From positions 116,663,087 through 116,727,086 of the forward strand of contig CM043947.1 in the NCBI GenBank assembly GCA_014529385.2: a stretch of 64,000 nt of DNA. Reading direction: 5' to 3'. Below the pieces are notes generated by a model, which saw nothing but the letters and a program-made list of their open reading frames with translations, had not been told where the DNA came from and searched no databases. Made by a program: the position numbers and the translations under genes. Origin of the DNA: Adiantum capillus-veneris (lineage: Eukaryota; Streptophyta; Polypodiopsida; Polypodiales; Pteridaceae). Positions 20,626-32,142 of the stretch are shown here, piece by piece (position 1 is the stretch's first letter; each line of letters opens with the position of its first letter).

Positions 20626-20823
20626 GATTATTGTGGATTGAACCAGGTAATAGTCAAGAGTAAGAATGTAGTACTAAGGATTGATGAGCCGCTTGACCGA
20701 TTACATGGAGCTTCTATCTTCACAAAAATTGATATTAAGTCATGGTATTAGCAAATCCAAATCAATGAGGAGGACATACCAAAGACATGATTTAATACTT
20801 GTTTTAAACATTATGAATTTACA
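20626..20823 (+). repeat. 198-bp RT segment, duplicated copy
   Basis: About 94-96% identical by eye to 19543-19740 and in the same orientation. It is inserted after the RNase H end (LSRKSIVV) and before the integrase linker (KRQIKGFHVEGNNLYF). Both copies carry the same CATGATTTA. decay, so the duplication is younger than part of the damage. Confidence 0.85.
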
Positions 20824-21163
20824 TGGAGAAGCAAAAGAGGCAAATCAAAGGCTTCCACGTTGAAGGCAATAACCTTTACTTCAGTAACCATCTTTGTATT
20901 CCAAATCAAGGTGCAATCAAACTTCAGATATTACAAGAAGCTCATGATATACCTATAGTAGGACATCTAGGATACTTTAAGACTTACTCTACTATAAGCA
21001 GGAGTTTCTTTTGGCCATGACTAAAACGTGATGTATTGAACTATGTTACAAGATGTTTAACATGTCAACATATTAAAGATGAACAAACTCGGTACCCCGG
21101 TAAGCTTCAACCTATTGATGCTCCATAAATGAAATGGGAATGCATAATTTTTTAGTGATCACA

Positions 21164-21760
21164 TAAATATTAAATCCCTGGAGCCTTTATTGCGTGATCA
21201 ACATCACGCTTGGGCGGTAAGTGTGAAAGTTCTTTGAGAAATACATTATCAAATTGTATTATCCATTCGGATTTAGGTGAATCTAACTTCTTCTCCTTAG
21301 GGTTAAGCTTTACTGCATAAATCCTTTCATTTTTCCTATAACTCTTCATAAATTTGGTAAAGTTCAGTAGTATGAGCTTAGTCTTTCCCCTTCTCCAAGT
21401 AACTGTAACCCTAGAGTTTTGGTCATTTTCAAAATTCAATGAAGCTTCTTTACAATGTATGTGAGCATCATTGGCTTTAAGCCAATCCATTCCTAGGATT
21501 CCATCATATATCCCTATGGGTAAGACTCTGAAGTTTGCAAAAGTATTGTGAACATCCAAAACAAAATTCAAGTTACCCACTAAAGTAGAAGATTTCACCT
21601 TTCTACTCGTAATTCCACTGTAAGGTCTGTATCAGGGTGTTCAAGTAAAATGAGATTTCTAATGCACTTGGGAGATATGCAAGAATGTGTACTCCCTGAA
21701 TCAATCAATAAGGTAAAATGGTTACCTTGATGCTCCATTGGGGTTTGAATTACTAAAAAT
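21164..21760 (-). pseudogene. Gypsy retropepsin (degraded)
   Basis: The minus strand reads GNHFTLLIDSGSTHSCIS (catalytic DSG at about 21700). After a frame break it reads NLNFVLDVHNTFANFRVLPIGIYDGILGMDWL, the C-terminal hydrophobic-Gly and dimer region, then a linker and LPPKRDVDHAIKAPG, which normally leads into RT. The open part is 21170-21598. RT would follow directly in an intact element, but the inversion junction lies here, at 21156-21163. Confidence 0.75.
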
Positions 21761-21844
21761 TGTTCATTCACTCCCTGATGTTCAATTGCATCATGAACAT
21801 ATGCGTTAGCCTGATTTCCTTTGCCTCTAGTCCCTTCAGCTCTG

Positions 21845-24305
21845 TTAACTTGAGGTCTTCCTTGAGTCTTTGATTTCCTCCTCCTTCTGGACGAGGTTGA
21901 CGATTAACATTTCCATTGTTGTTATTGTAAGCAAGCAGACCATTCCGGACAAAAGGTGAATTGCCTGGTCTAAAGCTCCCTTGGTTTTGAGGTTGTCTCT
22001 GGTTTTGGTTAAGGTTCTGCGCTGATTGAAGTTCCTCTGAATTGTAGACGGTCTATGTCTAAAATTTCCAAAATTCCAATTTGGGTTGAAGTTTCTAGGT
22101 TCATAATTGTCCACTAATCCTATGAAGCTTGAATTATTAAATGGACAATCTCTGGATTGATGACCAGGATTAAGGCAAGTGTAGTAGAAATGATCATGTC
22201 TCTCCTTCATACGTAATGAGTTCTCTCTTCTTTGTTTTGTATTTCCATACCTTTGTTCCTCCTTGGGATGAGGTCTTTTAGTCTCACAAACAGGAGCAGG
22301 TTCTGGTTTCCTCTTTCCAGTAGTGTGGATAACTCTATTTCAATGGGTTTGCCTACATCAAGGACATCTGCAAAGTTGGTAAGATGAAGGATCTGGAGTC
22401 TAGTCTTCATAGGATTATGTAACCCTGACACAAATCGAGCTATCTTGACCTCTTAAGTATCCATTCGATACTCCCAACGGGCGAGGGTTTATGTTCAAGT
22501 GGTATAAACTCGGGGTTTCCTATAGGTACCAAGCTTCAAATGTATTAGGTACAACACAATCCATGGACATTATCTTCTCTTTCCCATTATGCGTGGATTG
22601 GACAAGCTGCTGCACTTCCACTCCTGTTTGAAGATACTCCTCCACCATAAGGCGGGAGAGTATATCCATCTACATTCCTCAAGGTAAGATGTCAGTCATC
22701 TACACACACACCCCATCACTCAAATTAGTTAAAATGATAAAATCAAGATTCAAACTCAATTATTATGACCTCAAAACAATATCAGTAATATCAAAATCAA
22801 ATATTTATAATCATGGAAACCCAAAAAGATACATAGTGTCTCTAGCAAGATACTTGAATATGAAAGGGTTCTATGAACCAATTCTTGGTTCCTGCAATCG
22901 ATATTTTGTCCCTATCTTTTCACATCTCGAGTTTCAAACTTTAGAACTTCAACTCATGCATTTAAATTCACGTCTCCCTTTTTGTACCATTCCTCTCCTC
23001 ATGATACATCTATGGGTGGTATTCCATTAAATCAATTTACATGAGCATGCCATTCATTTACATCATCTTTGTAGAAATATATACTCGAGTTTACTGCCAT
23101 TGGTTGTGCTTGGGCAAATTCACTATTGCACGTGGCTTTTCGTAGTCATCAAAGAGAATAGTGACATTATGAAGATTGTATTTGAGAATAGGCCCATAGA
23201 TTCTACTAAACCAATCCTGTGGTACATAATAGAATCGTTTGCCACCATTTGACTTCTTCCATACTCTAATCATGACCTTTTCACAAAATCTATATCTTTG
23301 GTTTAGTATGAGGTCCTTCTTGCTAAGAATAACTCTCGACTTGGTATGGCCCAAAGCGAACACAGGTTAAGGGAAAGAGCATATCCTTGTACTCTGACGT
23401 TGCCTTCTTGAATCTTTTCTTTGACCCAAAGCTATGGATCGGTCATAAAACCTATCAGGCACTTGTGTCCGATATTCATGGTGGGCTTCAACATATAACT
23501 CCCATGCTACGTAATCGTTCTGAACAAGGTAGACTCTAGTCCCCTTTAAAGCTCAAACCACTTCAATTCCCCAATGGATATTGAGTCCGACCGCATAATT
23601 GGAAAAGACCCTTTGTGAAAAGTCTTTTGGGAGTTCATCTAGAAAATTAAGAATATCCATCTAAAAACAAGACAAAAGAGAGAAGACTTACACATGTGAA
23701 TCAAAACTTAGTCTATGTTTTTTTTATTCATCAAAATTTGAATTTTTAGGATTTCATTACAATATTATGGGTGTCTCGGAGCCAACTCTTCAAATATTCT
23801 TTTAACTCTCATAGTAGGGTATTCTCTTAAACATCCCTTGCAACAACGTGGTGTGTAGTTAAACATCCCATGCGACAACGTGGTGTGTAGTTATCTTCTA
23901 GTTTTTCTCTCCCTATGATAGTTGCAAGAGCTTCAAACTTTCTTTAAAACTTCAGCAATCCTTAAAATTTGGGAGCGCATTGCTAAGTAGTAGAACATTT
24001 CTTGTAGGCCTAACCATATTCTGAGCTAAAGTAGCATGAGGTTATCAAACCAGTCTCTTGGATTGTCATCAATGTAGATAAAGAATTGATGGAAGTGTTC
24101 TTGGTGACGGGTAAGGTAACTACAATCAACACTCTTTCCAACAAGTTGTGCTTCCTCGTATGCCGAAGACTTTGGTCCCTATTTCTAAGTAAAAGAGTTC
24201 CCTTTCATCTCTTGATAACCATGTTGCCATATTGTTGAGGACACTATGGCAAATACCTCATTCCCCTGACTAAAGCATTCAGACGTCACTCTGGGAGCCA
24301 TTTGT
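21845..24305 (-). pseudogene. Gypsy gag remnant of the large chromovirus
   Basis: A likely start is the ATG near 24302 (MAPRVTSECFSQGNEVFAIV). The coding trace is soon lost. Clearer parts are 22207-22431, with a basic NKGMEIQNKEERTH, and the zinc-knuckle region at about 22120-22200 (TCLNPGHQSRDCP). The first Cys there has become Tyr, as in the element at the window start. A frame at 23091-23363 (GGKRFYYVPQDWF, VTILFDDYEKP) does not look like gag, and I cannot name it. The stretch is longer than a normal gag, so other insertions are likely. Confidence 0.5.
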
Positions 24306-24540
24306 TACTACAAAACAAACATTCAATGAAATTACAACGCCATTGTTGAACACTTCAACCACTTTACCATAACTCAAACCAAATACTTCCATACAAGAAG
24401 AAAAGTCAAGAAACTACCACCAACTAATGTGACTTATAGATGCACCATGAATACAATTTCCTTTTCCACACAGCATGCATGAATGCGTACATGATGCATA
24501 ACTAACCTGACTAGTATCAGGCTTTAAGCTATCCCCATAA

Positions 24541-24566
24541 CCTTAAGCATCGACTCTGATACCAGG
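24541..24566 (-). promoter_or_regulatory. Primer-binding site of the large gypsy element
   Basis: The minus strand after the LTR end (CTCTCA) reads CCTGGTATCAGAGTCGATGC. TGGTATCAGAG is the initiator-Met tRNA complement. Its position confirms that 24567-28274 is the 5' LTR. Confidence 0.8.
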
Positions 24567-27500
24567 TGAGAGAAATACCTCCCCGGAGGTCTATGCACAA
24601 AATATACAGTTTACACCTTTATATAATTTTTAATATACATAAAGTTGTGAAAGCGTTTGCATAGGGAAGGAGCTCTCAGTGCCCGACCAAGCATGGAGTT
24701 TAGGCCATGAGGTGGACCGCATTTAGAGGCACCTAGCGACTAGTGCTACCCCTGAATGGGTGTTATAAATGAAAGTGTACTCAAGAAAATTATAACATTG
24801 TGGAGAGTGAATATATGTATACACCGCATTGGTCGAAGAGAGAGAAAGAGAGAGAATTATAGTGGAGGATGAAATAGAGTGCACAAAGACATGAGAGAAT
24901 GACAACAAAGAATCTTTAAATGCCCCATATAAATGAAACAGGAATCCATATAATAATGCAATGACAAAATCCATAACATCAAAAAAGAATATAACAAAAT
25001 AACTAGCAGAGCACCGTACCATATGTAGGGATCGACCGGTCCACCCATCCACTTTCGCTCTACTACGAACAAACAGAATTTCACTTTTCCGAGAGCGAGG
25101 CAGAACACCTCCAACTTACTTGAGCCAGGCATAAGCTGAGGCCACTTCTCCTCCCTCCATGAACCTGAGCTCTAACAGGATCCCAAGTACCAGTAGGTGG
25201 TAGGGTATCAACACCAACCATACCAGTTTAGGCGCCATGACTCTTTGATGCCCAGCATCGGGTGTTTAGGCAAAGCCAAGGCAAAATCCTTGACGCGTTA
25301 GCCATGTAGGCCATTCAACCCCCAACGCGCTAACCGTGTAGATGAGCCTAACAAAAAGAAGAAGACCCAGGCGACACCCCCGATCTAGCAAAGCCCCAAG
25401 TCAAGGACCCTTTTATCTAAGGCTAAGTGATGTAGGTGATCCTAGTCTTTGTAGCGACGCTTCCATGAGAAACATAACACGTGAGTCCAATCACAATAGC
25501 ACTTTCCATATGCACAAACAATCGTACAAGGTCTCTTCCCTTACACGTCTACCATAAACCATCCAGATCACTTCATGATCTAATCCCAAAACCATAAACC
25601 ATAATCCATTCACTTCACACGGTTGAGAATTCCACCCAACTTGGGTGAGTCACAACCAATCCTACATAACCACTTTAGAACATAATATGGCTGCAAAAAT
25701 TTTGGCAGCATAACCATATCCAAAAAATAAAAGCAAGAGCCACAACGACTTCCATGAGGGAATCTCAGCCCTTAACCACCAATCATATTTATATTGAACC
25801 AACTCCCGCACTTGGAGTTTGACATAACCACTATAGTAAATCGAAGTCCACACACATAGCTCTTGGGACAAGCTTATCATGCATAAAATAAGTCTGACCA
25901 GCAACTCAATATGATATAAGAATCCAATTTTGACAACATCCAACCATGCAAAGTTGCAAAGTTGATGCATCATATGTGCACTTTACTAGTTCTAACCTAG
26001 AAAGGTGGAAAGCAATCATAACCATGCATATGAGGCATCCACATCAATCCATAAGGTTCCATAAATCATATGATAATATTCCATCACCATTAACATGATG
26101 CAAAACAACTTCGACCTTTAGATCAACCATAAACCATAACTTCACACATATGCAAATAACAAATTTTTGACATTTTTGAGAGCATGCATAACATGTAAAT
26201 GAAATTATTTTACCTCAAAACAATGCATCAATCTCAGATCCATAATATAGACTAGCACTCTATCCCATCACTTTACCCATATGATATTCACACAACAAAC
26301 GGTAACCCAAAAAGAAACCCAGTTTAGTCATATCTGCCTATGCAGTTCGGGTTGACTAACCATATACCCTCACATACGTTTATGGGAATCTAATAATTTA
26401 AATCAACTCACCAAAACCATAAATCATACATAAACGGCTCGGTTAACTCTTGACGTCATATGGTACTCCCTCTAGGTAGCATTCCTACACGCGTAGGTAA
26501 AATCGGTTATGAAATGATCAATAACTCGCATACCAAGGTGATCACGGAGACCTAAATACACTTATAATCAATTTTCATCATGCTTTTCAATTGGTTAAGT
26601 GGGTTTTCCCATTTGATGAATCTATATAGTGGTTCTCCAAGGAGCCATGGGTCAGAAATTTTGATTAAGTGCAATGGATAGCAAGCTGTTTCTTGACTAT
26701 GTCTCTTAGCTCGTGCGTGATTTTTGCATAACGCCAAAGAGAGAAAATGTTCTAAATGATGTGTTTTATCTCTAATTCATAACGGTTTGTGAGTTATGAC
26801 CAAAACAATGTTCAGACCAATTCTATGACGTGAAACGAAAAGAGTTTTTTATGCATGCACGTGATCATAAACACATCGTGTACATAAATTAGCGTGTTAA
26901 ACATGACGAAATAATCATGGGGCAACTTCATACGTGCTGAGTAAATACATACATATGCTCCTATGTGAAAAAAAAATCATCGAGCTAGTGGGTGACTACT
27001 CAGAAAAAAAACATAGAGAGAGAGAGAGAGAGAGAGATGATGATGGCTATGGAGTTTAGAGATTCTCACCGTGCTTTAGAATCGATTAGGGGATGTCAAA
27101 AGGCTTCTTGCTTTGCCAAAATAGAGTGGTAATGAGAGCTACATAGAGGTTTTCACCACTGGAGAGTGCGTACACCATGAAACGAGAGAGGGGATAGTAA
27201 GCAAGTAGAGAGAGAATATTCCTTCTTCTTCTTCTTCTTCTTCTTCTTCTTCTTCTTCTTCTTCTTCTTCCCATATACAAGAGAGAAGAAGTTATGGAGA
27301 TGGTGATGAAGATCTTGCACCACTCTGTATAATAGGTAAGTATTGCCTTGTGATAAATATAGGCAACAGACGGCACTGAAAACCGAGGCTTGTAGGTGAT
27401 TTTATAGGCATTGTGCAAGATTGGAGTGAGTCCCAAGGCAAAATCTAGCGCTAGTTTTTGGTCCAAGAATAGCTGCACAGCTGTTGGAACTTTGCTAAAA

Positions 27501-28274
27501 ACATGCCTTTGCTTTTGGTGGTCAACTCTCCCAGGTACCATCCAATTTTTACAGTAACATTGGCTAATTGAACAGTATCGGGCCAACTACTGGAACCTTG
27601 GCTAGACTATGCCGCCCCATGATGTCCCGACGTAATTATGACTTTCCCATACTGCCCCGACATATTTACAGTACTGCTTTTTATTACAATAATTCCCACA
27701 AAAATCCCATTTGGTCTTGTTTTTGCTCCGAGTGGTCATTTTAAAATCCTACGGAGACTAAAATTAATATTTTTATGTTTAGGTCATCCTAAAAATCACA
27801 TTGCTTTTCAAAAAATTTGAAAAACACAAAAACCTAAAAATAGCGTAAAAAGCAAAAAAAAAAAGGTAAAATTTTCTAAAATTGAACCACGGGTTCCCCT
27901 TGTCCACTAGAATAAGAAAACGGACTCACTTTTCACTAAACATCATGAAAAGCTAAAAATAGCGTGTAAAGCACTCAAAAAGTAGATTTTTACAAAATTG
28001 AACCATAGCTTCCCTGGAACACATAGATTAAGGATCTGACTCTGCTTTTTGCAAAAAAGCACCTAAAAGCATGAAAAAACTAAAAATATCATATTTTTGC
28101 ATAACTAAACCAAATATCCATTTGACCTATTGGAACATGGAAACAACCTTGCTTTTTACTTTAGAACCTTACAATATTTTCAATCAAGAATCTTAAATCC
28201 AAAATTTAAGAAAAAATATATTAAAAGCTATTTTTCTTATTTTTGAAAGAGACCCAAAAATTGGGAATCTTACA
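24567..28274 (-). repeat. Gypsy 5' LTR (right copy)
   Basis: 3,708 bp, TGTAAGATTCC...CTCTCA on the minus strand. It is longer than the left copy, mainly because of 25504-26111 (about 608 bp), which the left LTR lacks. It also has a much longer TTC tract. Homology to the left copy is continuous on both sides of the gap. Confidence 0.85.
27221..27270. repeat. (TTC)16 microsatellite inside the LTR
   Basis: About 16 TTC units, against about 4 at the corresponding place in the left LTR (17108-17124). It arose after the two LTRs were made identical at insertion. The Arg-rich frame across it is an artefact. Confidence 0.9.
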
Positions 28275-28310
28275 AGTATGTACAGTGTGGTTACTATTGT
28301 CAGTTTACTA

Positions 28311-28615
28311 ATGAGTATGTTATTGATCAGCATATATAAGTTTTTATGCACTAAAGATGCAATATATAGAATGCATTAGTTATGGCATAAGTATTTGATC
28401 AATCACCTGAGGCTCGTCTAGAAGGTGCACAAGGTGTTTTATGAAGCATTACTAATATCAATCTACAGATGGGTATGCTATTGATCAGCATATACAAGTT
28501 ATTATTCATTAGAGATTGAATACAGTGATTGTATTAGTAAATGCAAAAGTTAATGCATATTTGATCGATCACTTGAGGCTCATCTAGGAGGTGCACAGCG
28601 TGTTTTATGTAGATT
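28311..28615. repeat. 158-bp tandem duplication
   Basis: ATGAGTATGTTATTGATCAGCATATA (28311) recurs as ATGGGTATGCTATTGATCAGCATATA (28469). The copies continue through TTTGATC.ATCAC.TGAGGCTC.TCTAG and GTGCACA.. GTGTTTTATG. The family link to the AGCATA minisatellite is only through GATCAGCATA. Confidence 0.7.
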
Positions 28616-29580
28616 TTTCTCCCTACTCTTATTTGACAAACATCCTTCTTGTTCGGTGAAATGCGAGTGTGCCTTCTGCCTCCTCGAGGGATTCACCATT
28701 CAGCACCTCCCTATATAACATGCGTTCATGGGGTATTTTAAAAATCCCTCTTTTAACATGTATAAATGAAGAAAATGACCCCTTATTTTAGGGTTTTTTT
28801 TTTCAAAATTGAATATTAAAACCCCTTATTTCATTGTATCTCTATTAAATTGCCTAAATTTTTAAATTTTAAAACCCCTCCTTTCGAACTCACGTTATAC
28901 ATTAGCATGATTACATAGTTGCACCCACCCCCCGAGCCTTTTGTAAAGCAGTCTCCTCCACTAAACATTGATCATGGATTGCCCGAACAAGCGGATGTTG
29001 AGCAACAAGATTCTAGATTTTCCACTTTGCTTTTGTACTAAAACCTTCAATCCTACTCTTGAAAGCTCTCCCAATCCGAAGGAGATATTCTTTTTCTCCT
29101 CATCGTCGACGGCATGATGTGTTTGCTCCGCTTTCATCTATTTGCGCTCTCACTCTTTACTCTTACTTTCTCTCTCATATCTCTTGATAATATAAAGAGC
29201 TCAATCCTTGGATTTGTAATTCATTGCCTATAATGGCTCCCTTCTTCTTTCTCCTAAGGACTATAAATGTGCATTATACATTACTTACTTGAAATCACAT
29301 AAATGAATAGTTGTCAATAGTTGATGTTGTAATTCCAATCATGCTAGCTCCAAACATGCAATGATGCGGCCAACTAAACGAGTGGGCTATGGGTGGGTTA
29401 TCCACAATATTTTCTAACCAACATACTACATTGAACCTCCATTTCTAGCATTCGAGCTAGTGGCAATAGTGTTGTATATTGGCTCTCCATATATGTAGGC
29501 CTTTGTCGGAGCGAGGGACAGAGCTCAGCTTTGACAACTCAGCTCCGAGGTAGGATGCCCGATGCAAGGAACAAAAGAGA
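28616..29580. other. Intergenic, no gene seen
   Basis: AT-rich DNA with no frame I can name and no LTR ends. Short CCCTTATTTTAGGG-like phrases near 28770-28890 repeat loosely. Confidence 0.45.
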
Positions 29581-29588
29581 GAGACACA

Positions 29589-29591
<3 letters not shown>

Positions 29592-29657
<66 letters not shown>

Positions 29658-29724
29658 GGGAAGGGGGGGGGGGGGGGGAGTCTACGCCAGGCCTGCGTTG
29701 CGCGCACACACACACATACACACA

Positions 29725-29774
<50 letters not shown>
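29592..29774. repeat. (GA)n-G(n)-(CA)n-(GA)n compound microsatellite
   Basis: GA run (29592-29654), poly-G (about 29655-29680), short CA run (about 29704-29726), GA run (29728-29774). All long frames here (ERERER, SLSLSL) are artefacts. Confidence 0.95.
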
Positions 29775-29776
<2 letters not shown>

Positions 29777-30855
29777 CCAGTATCCCACGCCATCTTGAGT
29801 AACTGAAAAACCAAGCCACATCCTAAAACGGAGAGAATGAATAATATCTTTTATGGACATCTTAAATTCAAATTGCACTTGCTCTTTGGTTTTCAATATA
29901 TACTAACAAGCACAAGTAACTAGCATTGTCAAAGACAACATTTTCAATGACACGTTAACATGCATGCTTATATCCGTGTGGAGAATATGAGTCTCTAGAA
30001 CTGACACTACTCTTGTTTTTTCAATTATGTGTCATCACTGGAGAGAGTCACCAAGCGTTGGTCAAATATGTTTGTTAGACCATTTTGAGCATGTGGTATT
30101 AGGAACAAGTTCAGTGCCTAGAAATTATTAGATATCTAGTAAGACTTGCTAATGTAACAAAATCTATTAAATGGCATTAAAGGATAGCTATTTTTTAAGG
30201 ATTTTTTTTGTCGCAATTTTGCATACTTATTATGCATATATCAAGGCTATGTTTTGTTAATGAAAATGTTTCATTGCTTGTACCTAGATGTGATTTCTCT
30301 TCACATTCTATTTAGCAAGGCTATTGAGTAAATATAGTCGGAAGTTTTTTGTTTCTTTTTGTAGAGCTATTTACACACTTTTCTCCCTTATCTTCCATGT
30401 CCATATGAGCATAACATCCACCATAAGCATTGACAATTACAATTCATTAGTCATGGAAATGCAAGCTCCAATATGTTTTTGCTAAAAGCATGCACGCTAG
30501 ATGTTATGGCCCCTAGTGTTTAACAAAGGCATATATGGAGAGGCATACAAATTCATGAATTGGATAGCTTATGAATATTTTCACACCACAAGTGCAGTAC
30601 CTCTATGGGATTTATTGTGGCTCTGCTAAACACCATACACCATATGAGGTGATGGCTTGGTATGGGTGCTTCTAGATATGTAGCCTAAACATTGTAATTT
30701 TATTCCAGTCAAGTCCACTCTTTAACCAAGTTGGTTGTTCACAATCTATATAGATTATATTGATTACCCTGTAATTTTGTGAGTAATAGTGAAACCATGT
30801 TAACCAATCATTTTGAGATGATTGTTTGTAAATACTTGGGGAACACAACTCAACA
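29775..30855. other. Intergenic, no gene seen
   Basis: AT-rich, with no recognisable coding or structural feature, before the integrase relic. Confidence 0.4.
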
Positions 30856-30857
30856 TC

Positions 30858-31170
30858 AGTACTGCCAATCATCTAGAGATGGATGGTGGGCAGCTTGCAA
30901 GTGTTAATGTACTATTGGAGGATATTCTAAGAGCGTAAATTAGCGAGAAGCAATCCAATTGGAAATATTATCTCGCTAGTTTGGAGTTTTCTTATCATGA
31001 TGCATTGCATGTTTCCACTAGGTTTAGTCCCTTCATGCTTATATCAGGTTTTCAACCTCGATCACTAGTTATGGTGGGGTTGGCTATTCATGAGGAATGA
31101 GAGGAAGTCAAGGACTTCATTTGTGTTGATGAGATATTTTCCATTAGGAAGAGGATGGAGTCTACGAGGG
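30858..31170 (+). pseudogene. Gypsy integrase relic
   Basis: The plus strand reads EMDGGQLASVNVLLEDILRA, then after a stop EKQSNWKYYLASLEFSYHDALH and STRFSPFMLISGFQPRS. These match the order DGQTE.VN..LED.LR, NW...L...EF.YN...H.STGFSPF.L..G..P around and after the catalytic Glu of gypsy integrase. The catalytic Glu position itself is altered (QLAS), and at least two stops occur. No LTR or other pol part is seen nearby, so it is an isolated fragment older than the neighbouring element. Confidence 0.7.
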
Positions 31171-31381
31171 CCTCTTTATTTTCCATGAGATTATAGAGGT
31201 GATTAACATTTTGACCAATAGATGTACGCCATGTGTGCTAAAATAGTGGGTGTGTAAGAGAGTTATAAGAATGGTCAAAGGGTGCACTTTCCCCCAAAAA
31301 AGGGGCTAAAATTTTTTATGATTTTTGGCCTTCCATAACTCCTATCATGTGAATTCACAAGGGGTTTTAAAAATAGTGCTT

Positions 31382-31886
31382 TGGAATTGGAGCTGATCTC
31401 TTGAGATAGATAATTCTAGTGTTAGAAGATTTCAGCGACTGATGATGTATTAGTTTAGATAGTCGAGTGAACAGAGAATCAGAAACTGAACTGGAATTTA
31501 TCTACTGGAATGAGAACCAGACTACGTACTGAGAATAATATTCAGATTCAGATTCAGAGTACTGAATACAGAGTAGGTGTAATTGGAATATCTGTCGTGA
31601 TTGGAATTACAAATCAAAGATTACAGTGAGTATGATGTGATTTACAGATAGAATATAGCTGACAGCAAGTGCTAATGATTGACAACTCAAGTACAAATGC
31701 TGCCAAATTGCTAATCCCTCTATGCTCAAGATTGTGCTAACCCAAATTCCAACCCGATTACAATGTAATGGGCCCTATTTATATACCTTGGGTTTACCAT
31801 GGTAATTACCGTATTAATTACTAAATAATTCACTCCGTCTCATAAGAGAACGTTCCCGCTTAGTGAAACTGTCTCAGTCGTCTACA
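31382..31886 (-). repeat. 3' LTR of the outer gypsy element
   Basis: 505 bp. The minus strand starts TGTAGACGACTGAG and ends CAGCTCCAATTCCA. The right copy is 507 bp and differs at a modest number of sites, mostly transitions. Confidence 0.92.
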
Positions 31887-31908
31887 TCCTTCCCTTCTTT
31901 CTTGAATT
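31887..31908 (-). promoter_or_regulatory. Polypurine tract of the outer gypsy element
   Basis: The minus strand reads AAGAAAGAAGGGAAGGA directly before the TGTAGACG LTR start. It is a clear purine run. Confidence 0.85.
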
Positions 31909-32142
31909 TTGGCAAGATTCCAAAATTTCTAAAAAATTCCCCTGTCTGATTCTGATTTGAAGCTGAAAAATATCCACCGTCTGCTTCTAATGTTGGGATT
32001 GGACTTGACCAATGATAGAGTGTCCATACAAAGATTGTGAGAGGCAGCTGAAAAGGCCAAGGTAGAGCTCTCATCGTCTACACAAACTGATATCAACCTT
32101 CCAGCTGAGGAAGAAAAATCGCCACTGAATTTTGAGATGGAA

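Larger units (their letters stand above)
19211..21155 (+). pseudogene. Inverted RT-RNase H-integrase zinc-finger block
   Basis: Plus-strand reading gives gypsy RT ([38 protein letters not shown] where the active site is), RNase H (FIVLIDASGQAVGGILSQDG, PIHELNYLTHDLKLLAVVHAL) and an HHCC finger (GHLGYFKTYS..., CLTCQHIKDEQ). It ends at PIDAP.MKWECI. The next residues of a normal integrase (SMDFI...) are on the minus strand at about 19200, so the block has been flipped in place. TGATCACA occurs at both junctions (19203-19210 and 21156-21163). Stops follow WYY near 19670, SR near 19856 and others, and frames change often. It is non-functional. Confidence 0.85.
15049..28274 (-). mobile_element. 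Old Ty3/gypsy chromovirus with 3.1-3.7 kb LTRs and an internal inversion
   Basis: Two long direct repeats (15049-18133 and 24567-28274) bound a degraded interior. The PBS is TGGTATCAGAG next to the right LTR, and a polypurine tract GTGTGGGAGGA lies next to the left LTR. Both read on the minus strand, so the element is minus-oriented. Gag and protease (21164-24305) and the integrase C-terminus with chromodomain (18134-19202) are minus. RT, RNase H and the integrase zinc finger (19211-21155) are plus. I find no clean target duplication (CTTAT against AGTAT). Stops and frameshifts are everywhere, and LTR divergence is clearly higher than in the copia element. Confidence 0.85.

Noticed and set aside
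22689-23030. 113-codon plus-strand frame in the gag region
   Set aside because: AT-rich, no domain, antisense to the element; probably chance.
29525-29896. Several long frames on both strands (SLSLSL, ERERER, THTHTH)
   Set aside because: All lie in (GA)n, (CA)n and poly-G sequence.
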